Shown here: piece after piece, positions 1-7,513 of the stretch | Position numbering within the stretch: position 1 is the first letter of the stretch | Layout: the number at the start of each line of letters is the position of its first letter | Origin: Monoglobus sp964442605 | GTDB taxonomy: Bacteria > Bacillota > Clostridia > Monoglobales > Monoglobaceae | Assembly (NCBI GenBank): GCA_964442605.1 | Contig: CAYTZR010000002.1 | Coordinates: 39,759-103,758 of the forward strand | Reading direction: 5' to 3' | Length of the DNA stretch: 64,000 bases | Notes under the pieces: generated by a model | Told to the model about the DNA's origin: nothing | Databases searched by the model: none | The model's input: only the letters and a program-made list of their open reading frames with translations | Program-made: the position numbers and the translations under genes

Positions 1-2
1 AA

Positions 3-305
3 GCGGTGTCGCATATAACCGGCGGAGGCTTTTACGAGAATGTACCCAGAATGTTAAAGGACGGCACAAGGGCGAGGATAAACAAAAACAGCTTCGAAAT
101 TCCGGCGATATTCGGTAAGCTTCAAAGGCTCGGGAATATTTCTGAGCATGATATGTTTAACACCTATAACATGGGTATAGGCATGATGTTTGTCGTACCA
201 AAGGAAGAGGCTGACAAGGCTGTACGTACCATAGATAACAGCGGAGAAAAGGCGTTTGTTGTCGGGGAGATAATAAGCGGCGATAAGGGCGTTGATATTG
301 TATAA
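3..305 (+). CDS. purM: Phosphoribosylformylglycinamidine cyclo-ligase, C-terminal part (5' end outside window)
   Basis: This is the last 100 codons of AIR synthase, which closes the imidazole ring of FGAM in an ATP-dependent step of purine synthesis. The reading frame is open to the left edge, so the gene is cut by the window and is not a pseudogene. The visible part has the C-terminal hallmarks of the family: the ITGGGFYENVPR loop, then YNMGIGMMFVV and a final glycine-rich GEI strand. purN follows within about 20 bases, as in many Firmicute pur operons. Identification is by motif recognition; it is secure at family level. Confidence 0.93.
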   Translation, partial: AVSHITGGGFYENVPRMLKDGTRARINKNSFEIPAIFGKLQRLGNISEHDMFNTYNMGIGMMFVVPKEEADKAVRTIDNSGEKAFVVGEIISGDKGVDIV

Positions 306-326
306 AAATCGGACGGAGGCTTGAAT

Positions 327-923
327 ATGAAGAATATCGGAGTTTTAATATCGGGCGGCGGAACCAATCTGCAGGCTCTCATTGACGCACAGGGTTCTGT
401 CATTAAGAGCGGCAGGATAGTGTGCGTGTGTTCAAACAGCTTAAACGCCTACGGCTTAAAGCGCGCGGAAAAGGCGGGCATACCCACAAGGGTTATACGC
501 AAGAATGCCGATTGCGGCGGCGATGATGAGGAGTTTAGCCGCAGAATTTGCGATTATATGAGCGAAATGCATGTTGATGTTGTTGTCCTCGCGGGCTTTA
601 TGGCGATTTTCGGAGGAAAGCTGCTAAAGGAGTATTCAAACAGAATTATTAATATTCATCCGTCGCTTATTCCGTCGTTTTGCGGCAAGGGAATGTATGG
701 ACTTCACGTTCACGAGGCGGCGCTCAACTACGGAGTTAAGGTTACGGGCGCGACGGTACACCTTGTAAACGAGATTGTTGACGGCGGAAAAATACTCTTG
801 CAAAAGCCGGTAGCCGTCCATGACGGCGATACGCCGGAAACTCTGCAAAAACGTGTCATGGAAGAAGCGGAGTGGATAATTCTGCCGCGGGCTGTTGAAA
901 TGGTGTGCAGCGGCATGGTTTAA
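327..923 (+). CDS. purN: Phosphoribosylglycinamide formyltransferase (GART), folate-dependent
   Basis: The product transfers the formyl group of 10-formyl-THF to GAR in purine synthesis. It shows the PurN nucleotide loop near the N-terminus (GVLISGGGTNLQALID), the catalytic Asn/His segment NIHPSLIPSF, and the Asp of HLVNEIVDGGKILLQ. Its length of 198 aa is usual for the family. I place the start at the ATG at 327, because GGAGG (315-319) lies 7 bases ahead of it. A TTG at 321 is also in frame but sits almost on top of that site. The gene is cotranscribed with purM and the purine genes downstream. Confidence 0.95.
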   Translation: MKNIGVLISGGGTNLQALIDAQGSVIKSGRIVCVCSNSLNAYGLKRAEKAGIPTRVIRKNADCGGDDEEFSRRICDYMSEMHVDVVVLAGFMAIFGGKLLKEYSNRIINIHPSLIPSFCGKGMYGLHVHEAALNYGVKVTGATVHLVNEIVDGGKILLQKPVAVHDGDTPETLQKRVMEEAEWIILPRAVEMVCSGMV

Positions 924-990
924 ACGACTTTAATTAAAATTTAAATAAATTAAAATAAGTTTAAAACAGCTTAAAAAAGGAGGATATGTC

Positions 991-1704
991 ATGAAAAAAA
1001 TTGATATTTATGAAGAATTGAAAAACAACGACTATCCCGGCAGAGGCATAGTAATCGGTAAAAGCGCCGACGGAAGAAACGCGGTTTGCGCCTATTTTAT
1101 TATGGGCAGAAGCGTAAACAGCCGTAACCGCGTATTTATTGAGGACGGCGACGGTATTCGCACCGAGGCTTATGACCCGTCAAAGCTTGAGGATCCGCAT
1201 TTGATTATTTATGCCCCTGTACGTGTTCTTGGAAACAAGACGATTGTTACAAACGGTGACCAGACGGATACGATTTACAAGCTGATGAACCAGCAGATGA
1301 CGTTTGAGCAAAGCCTGAGGACAAGAGAGTTTGAAGATGACGCGCCGAATTATACACCGAGGATTTCCGGTATCATAAAGACGGAGGACGGCGGCTTTAA
1401 TTACGCGTTGTCGATTTTAAAGAGCGCGAACGGCAACCCCGATTCTTGTCAGAGATACACCTTCTCATATATGGACCCGATTGCGGGCGAGGGACGTTTT
1501 ATCTATACATATATGGGTGACGGCGAGCCGCTTCCGTCATTCGAGGGAGAGCCGAAGTTAGTATCTGTTCCGGATGATATTGACGAGTTTGCCGAAAGCC
1601 TTTGGAACGCGCTTAACGAGGATAACAAGGTTTCTCTGTTCGTGAGATTTATTGACCTTGAAACAGGAAAAACGAGGTCTAAAATAATTAATAAAAATGT
1701 GTAG
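991..1704 (+). CDS. IMP cyclohydrolase, PurO-like family
   Basis: This 237-aa protein belongs to the single-domain IMP cyclohydrolase family (IMP_cyclohyd, PurO-like), which closes FAICAR to IMP. Visible features are the N-terminal GRGIVIG, then NAVCAYFIMGRSVNSRNR, and an internal NYTPRISG. It is not related to the cyclohydrolase domain of bifunctional PurH. It lies between purN and a stand-alone AICAR formyltransferase, so the last two purine steps are split between two genes here. A good Shine-Dalgarno (977-983, AAGGAGG) is 7 bases upstream of the ATG. The preceding spacer of 67 bases is almost pure A/T and carries no terminator. Confidence 0.88.
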   Translation: MKKIDIYEELKNNDYPGRGIVIGKSADGRNAVCAYFIMGRSVNSRNRVFIEDGDGIRTEAYDPSKLEDPHLIIYAPVRVLGNKTIVTNGDQTDTIYKLMNQQMTFEQSLRTREFEDDAPNYTPRISGIIKTEDGGFNYALSILKSANGNPDSCQRYTFSYMDPIAGEGRFIYTYMGDGEPLPSFEGEPKLVSVPDDIDEFAESLWNALNEDNKVSLFVRFIDLETGKTRSKIINKNV

Positions 1705-1764
1705 CTCATACAGAATTAATTAAAAATTAAATTTTTCAGATATACAAACGAAAGGACGACAAAA

Positions 1765-2943
1765 ATGAATGAGATGCAACTAAAATACGGCTGTAACCCT
1801 AACCAAAAGCCATCGAGAGTATTTATGAATGACGGCAGCGATTTACCTATTACCGTTCTTTGCGGCAAGCCGGGATATATTAATCTTCTTGACGCGCTGA
1901 ACGGCTGGCAGCTTGTTAAGGAGCTTAAAAAGGCAACGGGACTGCCCGCCGCGACTTCTTTTAAGCATGTATCGCCTGCCGGCGCGGCGGTGGGACTTCC
2001 GCTTTCGGACACATTAAAGAAGATATATTTTGTTGATGAGTCGGCGGAGCTGACCCCGCTTGCCAACGCATACGCGCGAGCGAGAGGCGCGGACAGAATG
2101 TCATCGTTCGGTGATTTTATCGCTCTTTCGGACGAATGCGACAAGGCGACTGCGCTTCTTATTAAGAAAGAGGTATCAGACGGCGTAATCGCGCTGGGAT
2201 ACAGCGATGAGGCTCTTGAAATTCTCAAGTCTAAGAAAAAGGGGAACTATAATATTATTAAGATTGATTCTGATTATGTTCCCGCCGAAATTGAAAGAAA
2301 GCAGGTTTTCGGCGTGACCTTTGAGCAGGGAAGGAACGAGCTTGATATCAATGATGGGCTTTTGTCAAACGTTGTCACTGAGAACAAGACTCTTTCGGAT
2401 GAAGCGAAGCGAGACCTTAAGATTGCGCTTATTACGCTTAAGTATACGCAGTCAAACAGTGTTTGCTACGCGAAGGACGGACAGGCAATCGGTATAGGCG
2501 CGGGACAGCAGTCGCGTATTCATTGCACAAGGCTTGCCGGAAACAAGGCGGACATATGGTGGCTCAGGCAAGCGCCTCAGGTTCTCGCGCTTGAATTTGT
2601 CGATGGTATAAAGAGAGCCGACAGAGACAATGCGATCGATGTATATATTTCCGATGAATATATGGACGTTTTGGCGGACGGCATATGGGAGACAAGGTTT
2701 AAGACAAAGCCTCCGGTGTTTACAAAGGAGGAGCAGCGCGAGTGGCTAAAGAAGAACACAAACGTTTCCCTTGGCAGCGACGCGTTCTTCCCGTTCGGCG
2801 ATAATATCGAAAGAGCGCATAAGTCGGGCGTAACCTCCATAGCGCAGCCGGGCGGCTCAATCAGGGATGATAACGTAATCAAAACCTGCGACGCTTACGG
2901 CATAGCAATGGCGTTTACGGGCATTCGACTGTTCCATCATTAA
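1765..2943 (+). CDS. Phosphoribosylaminoimidazolecarboxamide formyltransferase, stand-alone
   Basis: The 392-aa product matches the AICAR transformylase half of PurH without the cyclohydrolase domain. It begins LKYGCNPNQKPSR and contains SFKHVSPAGAAVG, the core KH-containing motif of the transformylase active site, and later IGIGAGQQSRIHCTRLAG. It should make FAICAR from AICAR and 10-formyl-THF, with the PurO-like protein upstream doing ring closure. It is the last gene of the operon, because a strong terminator starts 12 bases after its stop. Full-length PurH is about 510 aa, so the single-domain form is genuine and not a truncation; the N-terminus is intact. Confidence 0.92.
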   Translation: MNEMQLKYGCNPNQKPSRVFMNDGSDLPITVLCGKPGYINLLDALNGWQLVKELKKATGLPAATSFKHVSPAGAAVGLPLSDTLKKIYFVDESAELTPLANAYARARGADRMSSFGDFIALSDECDKATALLIKKEVSDGVIALGYSDEALEILKSKKKGNYNIIKIDSDYVPAEIERKQVFGVTFEQGRNELDINDGLLSNVVTENKTLSDEAKRDLKIALITLKYTQSNSVCYAKDGQAIGIGAGQQSRIHCTRLAGNKADIWWLRQAPQVLALEFVDGIKRADRDNAIDVYISDEYMDVLADGIWETRFKTKPPVFTKEEQREWLKKNTNVSLGSDAFFPFGDNIERAHKSGVTSIAQPGGSIRDDNVIKTCDAYGIAMAFTGIRLFHH

Positions 2944-2955
2944 TACTATACAACC

Positions 2956-2990
2956 CACTCAAGCCCGCTTTTGGGCTTGAGTGATTTTTT
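2956..2990 (+). terminator. Rho-independent terminator of the purine operon
   Basis: A perfect 11-bp stem (2956-2966 with 2973-2983) has a 6-base loop and is followed by ATTTTTT. It begins 12 bases after the stop codon of the AICAR formyltransferase gene. Confidence 0.92.
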
Positions 2991-3075
2991 AGCTGAATTT
3001 AAATTGAATTTTGTATTAAAATTTGATATTGCAATTTAGGAAATGAAAATTGCGAAAAAACGGCAAAATTAGGTA

Positions 3076-3104
3076 TTGTGCAAAACTGATTTTTGTGGTA
3101 TAAT
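3076..3104 (+). promoter_or_regulatory. Sigma-A promoter of tRNA-Arg
   Basis: The -35 hexamer TTGTGC (3076-3081) and a perfect TATAAT (3099-3104) are 17 bases apart. The -10 box ends 15 bases before the tRNA 5' end. Confidence 0.75.
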
Positions 3105-3119
3105 ATTTGCATTGAATAT

Positions 3120-3196
3120 GTGTCCGTAGCTCAGCTGGATAGAGTGTCAGACTCCGACTCTGAAGGTCACGGGTTCAAATCCCGTCGGGCATACCA
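3120..3196 (+). tRNA. tRNA-Arg (anticodon CCG)
   Basis: The 77-nt sequence folds as a cloverleaf. The anticodon stem is TCAGA/TCTGA around the loop CTCCGAC, giving anticodon CCG for Arg codon CGG. The T arm is ACGGG-TTCAAAT-CCCGT, the D arm is GCTCAGCTGGATAGAG, and the acceptor strands are GTGTCCG and CGGGCAT with G-U wobbles at 1-72 and 4-69. The 3' CCA is encoded. It has its own promoter and stands alone, without neighbouring tRNAs. Confidence 0.95.
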
Positions 3197-3211
3197 CGTT
3201 GTTTATTAAAA

Positions 3212-3346
3212 TTTATAAGGCATGAACCTGATGCGCAGCTCCGGTCAATTTCGCCCGCCGAACCCGGCGCAGCAAAGCTTTTGCGACTTTACTGCCGCTT
3301 AAGAAGTGGCGGCACACCGTAGGCGGCAAAGTCGCAAAAGCTTTGC
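3212..3346 (+). repeat. Dispersed intergenic repeat, copy A, with internal inverted repeat
   Basis: The first 54 bases (3212-3265) match the reverse complement of 5493-5546 at about 48 of 54 positions, counted by hand. They are followed by a 19-bp inverted repeat (3272-3290 against 3328-3346, GCAAAGCTTTTGCGACTTT). The same GCAAAGCTTTTGC core recurs around copy B. I see no coding frame. It could be a non-autonomous mobile element or a structured intergenic repeat. Confidence 0.7.
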
Positions 3347-3457
3347 AAGCACATTAATTATGTTACTTTTTTCTAAAGAAAGTGCCATAAGTACAAGCGG
3401 CATGCTCTTAATTATTCAGTTTGCCGTCCGCAGGAGATACAATAAACGATATTATAT

Positions 3458-3701
3458 AAAAAGTCTTACATAAAAAAAGCCATGTAAGACATTTTGTAAG
3501 ACTTTTTTTAACGTTTTCACGGCGTTTGAGGGCAATGTCTTACAAGTCTTACAAGTCTTACATGATTTTAATATATATATATAAAACTTTTTAAAATATA
3601 GGGGTATCCTTTCGGATTTTATGTAAGACTGTAAGACCCAACGTTTTCACGGGCTTTATCGGGTTTTTTTATGTAAGACCCATCTAAGACCCATGTAAGA
3701 C
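3458..3701. repeat. Array of TGTAAGAC octamers on both strands
   Basis: Ten exact copies of TGTAAGAC or its complement begin at 3463, 3483, 3495, 3537, 3546, 3555, 3622, 3630, 3672 and 3694; a one-base variant is at 3683. Three copies form a 9-bp tandem (3537-3562). A 13-base motif AACGTTTTCACGG occurs twice (3510-3522 and 3640-3652). Copies at 3458-3470 and 3495-3507 form a perfect 13-bp stem followed by seven T, which could terminate transcription. No ORF is visible. The density is iteron-like, but no replication gene is nearby. Confidence 0.75.
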
Positions 3702-3729
3702 CATTATAGAAAATATAAGATATCCGGGC

Positions 3730-3769
3730 AAAAAATATCCCGCAGTGAGTGTTAGGCTCAAAGCGGGAT
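3730..3769 (-). terminator. Terminator downstream of enolase
   Basis: On the minus strand ATCCCGC (3763-3769) pairs with GCGGGAT (3737-3743), with TGAG/CTCA pairing inside, and six T follow (3730-3735). It starts 14 bases after the eno stop codon. Confidence 0.8.
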
Positions 3770-3782
3770 TTTAATTTTAAAA

Positions 3783-5081
3783 TTATCTTTTTACGTTAAA
3801 CGCGGAAATGCCGGGATAAACAGCGGCATCTCCAAGCTCTTCCTCGATACGCAGTAGCCTGTTATACTTCGCGACTCTCTCTGAACGGCTCGGCGCACCG
3901 GTCTTAATTTGGCAGGTATTCAAAGCCACCGCCAGATCCGCGATGGTGGTATCCTCAGTTTCGCCGGATCTATGCGAGGAAATTGCTGTATATCCCGCCT
4001 TATGAGCCATTTTTATCGCCTCAAGGGTTTCGGAAACAGAACCGATCTGGTTAAGCTTTATTAAAATAGAATTTCCGCACGAAAGCTCAATACCCTTTTT
4101 CAGACGTTCTGTGTTTGTGACAAACAGGTCGTCACCGACAAGCTGAACCTTGCCTCCAAGCTCCTTAGTAAGCAGCTTCCAGCCTTCCCAATCTTCCTCA
4201 TCAAGCGCGTCCTCGATAGAAATAATCGGATATTTGCTAACAAGCTGCTTCCAGTGCTCTATAAGCTCCGCCGTTGTGAGCCTTGTACCCGCCTTAGGCA
4301 AAATGTATTCGCCCTTATTTCCGCTCTTCCATTCGCTTGAAGCCGCGTCAATCGCAATCATAAAATCCTTTTCGGGTTCATAGCCCGCGTTTTTTACAGC
4401 TTCAAGAATATACAGAATGGCATCCTCATCGTTTGCGAGGTCGGGAGCAAAACCGCCCTCATCGCCTACGGATGTTGCAAGTCCCTTTGATTTTAACAAA
4501 GCGGAGAGAGCGTGAAAGACCTCCGCGCATTGGCGCAGACCCTCCTTAAAGCTCGGTGCGCACACGGGCATAATCATAAACTCCTGTACGTCAATGTTGT
4601 TTGCCGCGTGCGCTCCTCCGTTTAAAATATTCATCATCGGAACAGGCAGACGATTGCCGGAAACGCCGCCCAAAAATCTGTAAAGCGGTATATCAAGAGC
4701 TATAGATGCGGCTCTTGACGCGGCGATAGATACGGCAAGTATCGCGTTTGCGCCGAGCCTTGACTTGTCTCCGGTTCCGTCCGCGTCATTCATCGCATTG
4801 TCAACAGCGTAAATATCGGAGGCATCAAGACCTGTGACCGCGTTGTTTATAACCGTGCGGATATTTTCAACCGCCTTTGTAACGCCCTTGCCGGAATATC
4901 TGTTCATGTTTCCGTCTCGAAGCTCCAGCGCCTCAAATTCTCCTGTTGACGCGCCGCTCGGTGCTGCTCCGCGTCCGACAGTGCCATCCGCGAGATATAC
5001 CTCGGCTTCAACCGTAGGATTGCCTCTGGAATCAAGAATTTCCCGTCCTATGACCTTTTCGATTTGCAAATATTCCTTCAT
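3783..5081 (-). CDS. eno: Enolase (phosphopyruvate hydratase)
   Basis: A full-length 432-aa glycolytic enolase interconverting 2-phosphoglycerate and phosphoenolpyruvate. Visible active-site elements are GDEGGFAP (catalytic Glu about 208), the signature ILIKLNQIGSVSETL (catalytic Lys about 342), the metal ligands in IAID, SIEDALDE and VGDDLF, and SSHRSGETED near the C-terminus. The loop reads HAANN where E. coli has HADNN, a variant common in clostridial enolases. It is a single-gene unit with its own Shine-Dalgarno and terminator, flanked on both sides by repeat-rich non-coding DNA instead of the usual glycolytic genes. Confidence 0.97.
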   Translation of the reverse strand: MKEYLQIEKVIGREILDSRGNPTVEAEVYLADGTVGRGAAPSGASTGEFEALELRDGNMNRYSGKGVTKAVENIRTVINNAVTGLDASDIYAVDNAMNDADGTGDKSRLGANAILAVSIAASRAASIALDIPLYRFLGGVSGNRLPVPMMNILNGGAHAANNIDVQEFMIMPVCAPSFKEGLRQCAEVFHALSALLKSKGLATSVGDEGGFAPDLANDEDAILYILEAVKNAGYEPEKDFMIAIDAASSEWKSGNKGEYILPKAGTRLTTAELIEHWKQLVSKYPIISIEDALDEEDWEGWKLLTKELGGKVQLVGDDLFVTNTERLKKGIELSCGNSILIKLNQIGSVSETLEAIKMAHKAGYTAISSHRSGETEDTTIADLAVALNTCQIKTGAPSRSERVAKYNRLLRIEEELGDAAVYPGISAFNVKR

Positions 5082-5117
5082 TTGAATAAGCTCCTTTCAT
5101 AAATTATAATTTTATTA

Positions 5118-5146
5118 ACTAATAAACTACAGCGTGTAGCGTGTCG
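5118..5146 (-). promoter_or_regulatory. Possible eno promoter
   Basis: On the minus strand TCGACA (5141-5146) and TATTAG (5118-5123) are 17 bases apart, 37 bases before the eno ATG. The -10 is imperfect, so this is tentative. Confidence 0.4.
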
Positions 5147-5169
5147 ATAAATTTAAAATAATATATTTT

Positions 5170-5546
5170 GCAAAGCTTTTGCTACCGCAGCATCCGGCGA
5201 ACAGTTCGTGTCCGGCGCGAAAGCAGTAAGCGGTTACGCTTAAAGTAACAGGATTTGGAATAAATGTAAGTATAAGGCTATTCATTAATTACATCTTGCC
5301 CTTACAGGGCAGTCGCCTGCGCGCCTCACGTGTTCGCTAACGCTCACCTACCGAAGCTTGCATTGCCACTCGCGGAGTGGCATAGAGAACCGGCAAAGTC
5401 GCAAAAGCTTTGTTGTGCTAGGCAAGAATATAGCAGTCCATTAGGACAAAAAATCAGGAATAAGGCACTATACAAGGTTTGGCACCCCGCCCGGGTTCGG
5501 CGAGCGGGAGTGACCGGAGCTGCGCAGCAGGTTCGTGCCTTATAAA
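5170..5546 (-). repeat. Dispersed intergenic repeat, copy B, inverted relative to copy A
   Basis: The 5493-5546 end matches copy A (3212-3265) in reverse orientation. The GCAAAGCTTTTGC core occurs at 5170-5182 and, inverted and extended, at 5395-5412, bracketing about 240 bp. Between them are short hairpins such as GCCCTTACAGGGC and TGCCACTCGCGGAGTGGCA. The octamer AGCAGTCC recurs at 5432, 5547 and 5621. An open frame across 5330-5545 has no ribosome site and follows the repeat, so I do not call it a gene. Confidence 0.65.
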
Positions 5547-5684
5547 GCAGTCCATTTTATCACATAAACGAGGTCACAAACCATTAGCATGCTTATATAT
5601 GCTGGGCTAGGCTCGTACAAAGCAGTCCTTTTCATCATATTCATCACAGATAATAATTTCCAAAATCATAAATAATATACTTAA
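5547..5684. other. Non-coding spacer with AGCAGTCC repeats
   Basis: AT-rich DNA between repeat copy B and the terminator of the DUF624 gene. Apart from AGCAGTCC-containing half-repeats at 5547 and 5621 I see nothing in it. Confidence 0.5.
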
Positions 5685-5729
5685 ATATAAATAAAATAAA
5701 AATCCGAATATCGAAAGATACTCGGATTT
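5685..5729 (-). terminator. Probable terminator of the DUF624 gene
   Basis: An 8-bp stem (AAATCCGA 5700-5707 with TCGGATTT 5722-5729) is followed on the minus strand by a T-rich tract TTTATTTTAT. A second imperfect copy of the right arm lies at 5741-5751. Confidence 0.5.
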
Positions 5730-5760
5730 GAAGATAAAGATACTTGGATTTATATAAAAA

Positions 5761-6729
5761 CTAATATAATTTTCTGTAGTTCACAGGCGCGGCGTCCTTT
5801 TCAAAGTTTTCCTTTTCCTCAACATTGGCAGAGTCATCAATATGGTTTCTTATCTGACATTCGGCGTTATAGCTTACTATAAATCCGCAAAACGAATAGA
5901 GCAGGAACAGGGCAAGCAGCAGATAAATCGGTACAAGCATAGTGAGCGCGATTGATGAAAAGAAGAATATACCGACATACAAAATGCCTATCGTCAATAT
6001 ACCGAGGATTATCAATACCAAAAAAGTGTATGGCAGACTTACCAGCGAAAACAGAGCCGAGTTGCGCAGCAGCTGACCGAACTTAAGCTTGTATCTTACC
6101 ATGAGCGGATATATAAACAGATGCACCATAAAGTAAAACAGGAATAAGCAATAGACTATGTACTTCGCGTATTTTAATATATTCGTCTGCGAGGAATAGA
6201 AGTAAATCGCATAGAAGAATACAAACATAAATACAAGGTCTATAATATAAACCAAAATACCCTGCTTAAAATTGTCCTTGAAGGCATCCCAAAAGTCGCT
6301 CCATATAAAAGCGTTTTCCTCACGGGCATAGTTTCTGAGTATATAATGCATACCGGCGGTCGCGGGACCCATACCCCAGAAAACGGTAAACAGCAGCGCG
6401 GTGACAAATCTTATGCCTATATCAAGTATCCTGTATATAAATAAGTAGTCAGCGTTCGCTATATCAGGCTCGCTCAGTCCTACAATGCTCGCAATCTCAT
6501 TCGGAAACGTGCCGAAGACGGCGTTTGAGAAAACACCCGCCGCGAAAAATACAATCAGGAAAGTAGGGATATTGGCGAGGCAAAACAGCAAATTAACCTG
6601 TATAAGCTTCCAGAACTTCCTGAAAAATATCTCAAAAAACAGAACAATACCCTCGCTGTGCGGCTCTGACGGGTCAACACCTTTACCGGGCTTGTTGTAA
6701 CCCTTTGTACTAAAACTGAAAACACCCAT
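5761..6729 (-). CDS. YesL/DUF624 family membrane protein
   Basis: A polytopic membrane protein of about 322 aa with six or so hydrophobic segments. The N-terminus FSTKGYNKPGKGVDP resembles the YNKPGxGV opening of the DUF624 (YesL) family, and the middle has the GMGPATAGMHYILRN segment typical of it. YesL proteins often accompany sugar-uptake genes, but none is adjacent here, so the substrate or role cannot be inferred. The start at 6729 has GGAG 6 bases upstream; an ATG at 6741 and a GTG at 6762 are in frame alternatives. The C-terminal 40 residues are charged and probably cytoplasmic. Confidence 0.8.
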   Translation of the reverse strand: MGVFSFSTKGYNKPGKGVDPSEPHSEGIVLFFEIFFRKFWKLIQVNLLFCLANIPTFLIVFFAAGVFSNAVFGTFPNEIASIVGLSEPDIANADYLFIYRILDIGIRFVTALLFTVFWGMGPATAGMHYILRNYAREENAFIWSDFWDAFKDNFKQGILVYIIDLVFMFVFFYAIYFYSSQTNILKYAKYIVYCLFLFYFMVHLFIYPLMVRYKLKFGQLLRNSALFSLVSLPYTFLVLIILGILTIGILYVGIFFFSSIALTMLVPIYLLLALFLLYSFCGFIVSYNAECQIRNHIDDSANVEEKENFEKDAAPVNYRKLY

Positions 6730-6776
6730 AAAAATCTCCATTCTGCCGCTCCGCAACGGCACACATAGTATTACAT

Positions 6777-6810
6777 ATCTCTTATCAGCGGAGGAGGAAT
6801 GATAAGAGAT
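6777..6810. repeat. Perfect 11-bp inverted repeat upstream of the DUF624 gene
   Basis: ATCTCTTATCA (6777-6787) and TGATAAGAGAT (6800-6810) are exact complements around a purine-rich 12-base loop containing GGAGGAGGA. The position, 48 bases before the DUF624 start, fits an operator or a 5'-UTR hairpin. There is no T tract. Confidence 0.5.
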
Positions 6811-6825
6811 TTAAATCAATAATCG

Positions 6826-6901
6826 AAAATATTGCAAAAAATATTGCAAAAAATATTGTAAAAAATATTACAAAAAATATATATTACAAAGAATATTACG
6901 A
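6826..6901. repeat. 12-bp tandem repeat AAAATATTGCAA
   Basis: Four near-perfect 12-bp units (6826-6873) decay into about two degenerate ones. The array lies in the spacer between the divergent DUF624 and gatC genes. Confidence 0.7.
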
Positions 6902-6960
6902 AATATATTATAGCATATCAAAAAATAAAATGCAATATTAAAGCATAACGATTTTAGCGG

Positions 6961-6989
6961 TTGACAAAAATTTTATGGTTTGGTATAAT
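6961..6989 (+). promoter_or_regulatory. Consensus sigma-A promoter of gatCAB
   Basis: Exact TTGACA (6961-6966) and exact TATAAT (6984-6989) with a 17-base spacer, 46 bases before gatC. Confidence 0.9.
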
Positions 6990-7035
6990 AAACCCTAATA
7001 ATTAAACATTATTCTATAACGAAAAGAGTGATATT

Positions 7036-7323
7036 ATGGAAATAACCAAGGATATGGTTTCGTATGTCGCCGAGCTGTCCAGACTTAAGCTGACCGATGA
7101 ACAGGCAGAGGATGTAAGACACGGTTTGGGAGAAATTATCGGCTATATGGATGTTTTGAACAACATTGACACAGAGGGCGTAGAGCCTATGTCGCACGCT
7201 TTCGCGGTTAAAAACGTCATGCGTGAGGATAAAGTAAAGCCGAGTCACGACAGGGCGGAGCTTCTTAAAAACGCGCCCAAATCGGACGATGAAGCTATTA
7301 TTGTTCCGAAAACCGTTGAATAA
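7036..7323 (+). CDS. gatC: Aspartyl/glutamyl-tRNA amidotransferase subunit C
   Basis: A 95-aa protein with the GatC pattern: VSYVAELSRLKLTDEQ at the N-terminus and the conserved IDTEGVEPMSHAF segment followed by MREDKV. GatC holds GatA and GatB together in the complex that converts Glu-tRNA(Gln), and in many bacteria Asp-tRNA(Asn), to the amide form in the cytoplasm. It is the first gene of gatCAB, under a consensus promoter. The ribosome site (AAGAGTG) is weak. The 190-base gap to gatA is unusually long and filled with A/T tandem repeats. Confidence 0.95.
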   Translation: MEITKDMVSYVAELSRLKLTDEQAEDVRHGLGEIIGYMDVLNNIDTEGVEPMSHAFAVKNVMREDKVKPSHDRAELLKNAPKSDDEAIIVPKTVE

Positions 7324-7370
7324 TAAAACAAATAATAAAACAATAAGATAAATAATAAGATGATTTAATT

Positions 7371-7480
7371 TTATTTGATTTAAAAATTTTATTTGATTTA
7401 AAAATTTTATTTTATCTGAAATTTTATTTGACTTGTTAATTTGAGATAAGAGAAAGAATTATTGTAAGAGAAAGAATTAT
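7371..7480. repeat. Short tandem duplications in the gatC-gatA spacer
   Basis: The spacer holds two copies of a unit like TTTTATTTGATTTAAAAA and two copies of TAAGAGAAAGAATTATTG. There is no gene or terminator, so gatC and gatA are probably still cotranscribed. Confidence 0.6.
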
Positions 7481-7513
7481 TGACGGAAGTATTTTGACGA
7501 AAGGATTTTGCAT

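Noticed and set aside
3458..3701. TGTAAGAC array as a CRISPR
   Set aside because: The units are 8 bases long, occur on both strands and have irregular spacing without unique spacers.
3458..3701. TGTAAGAC array as a chromosomal origin
   Set aside because: The octamer does not resemble a DnaA box (TTATCCACA), and no dnaA, dnaN or gyrB is near.
5330..5545. 71-codon plus-strand frame downstream of eno
   Set aside because: It lies within repeat copy B, has no ribosome site and its residue pattern follows the inverted repeats.
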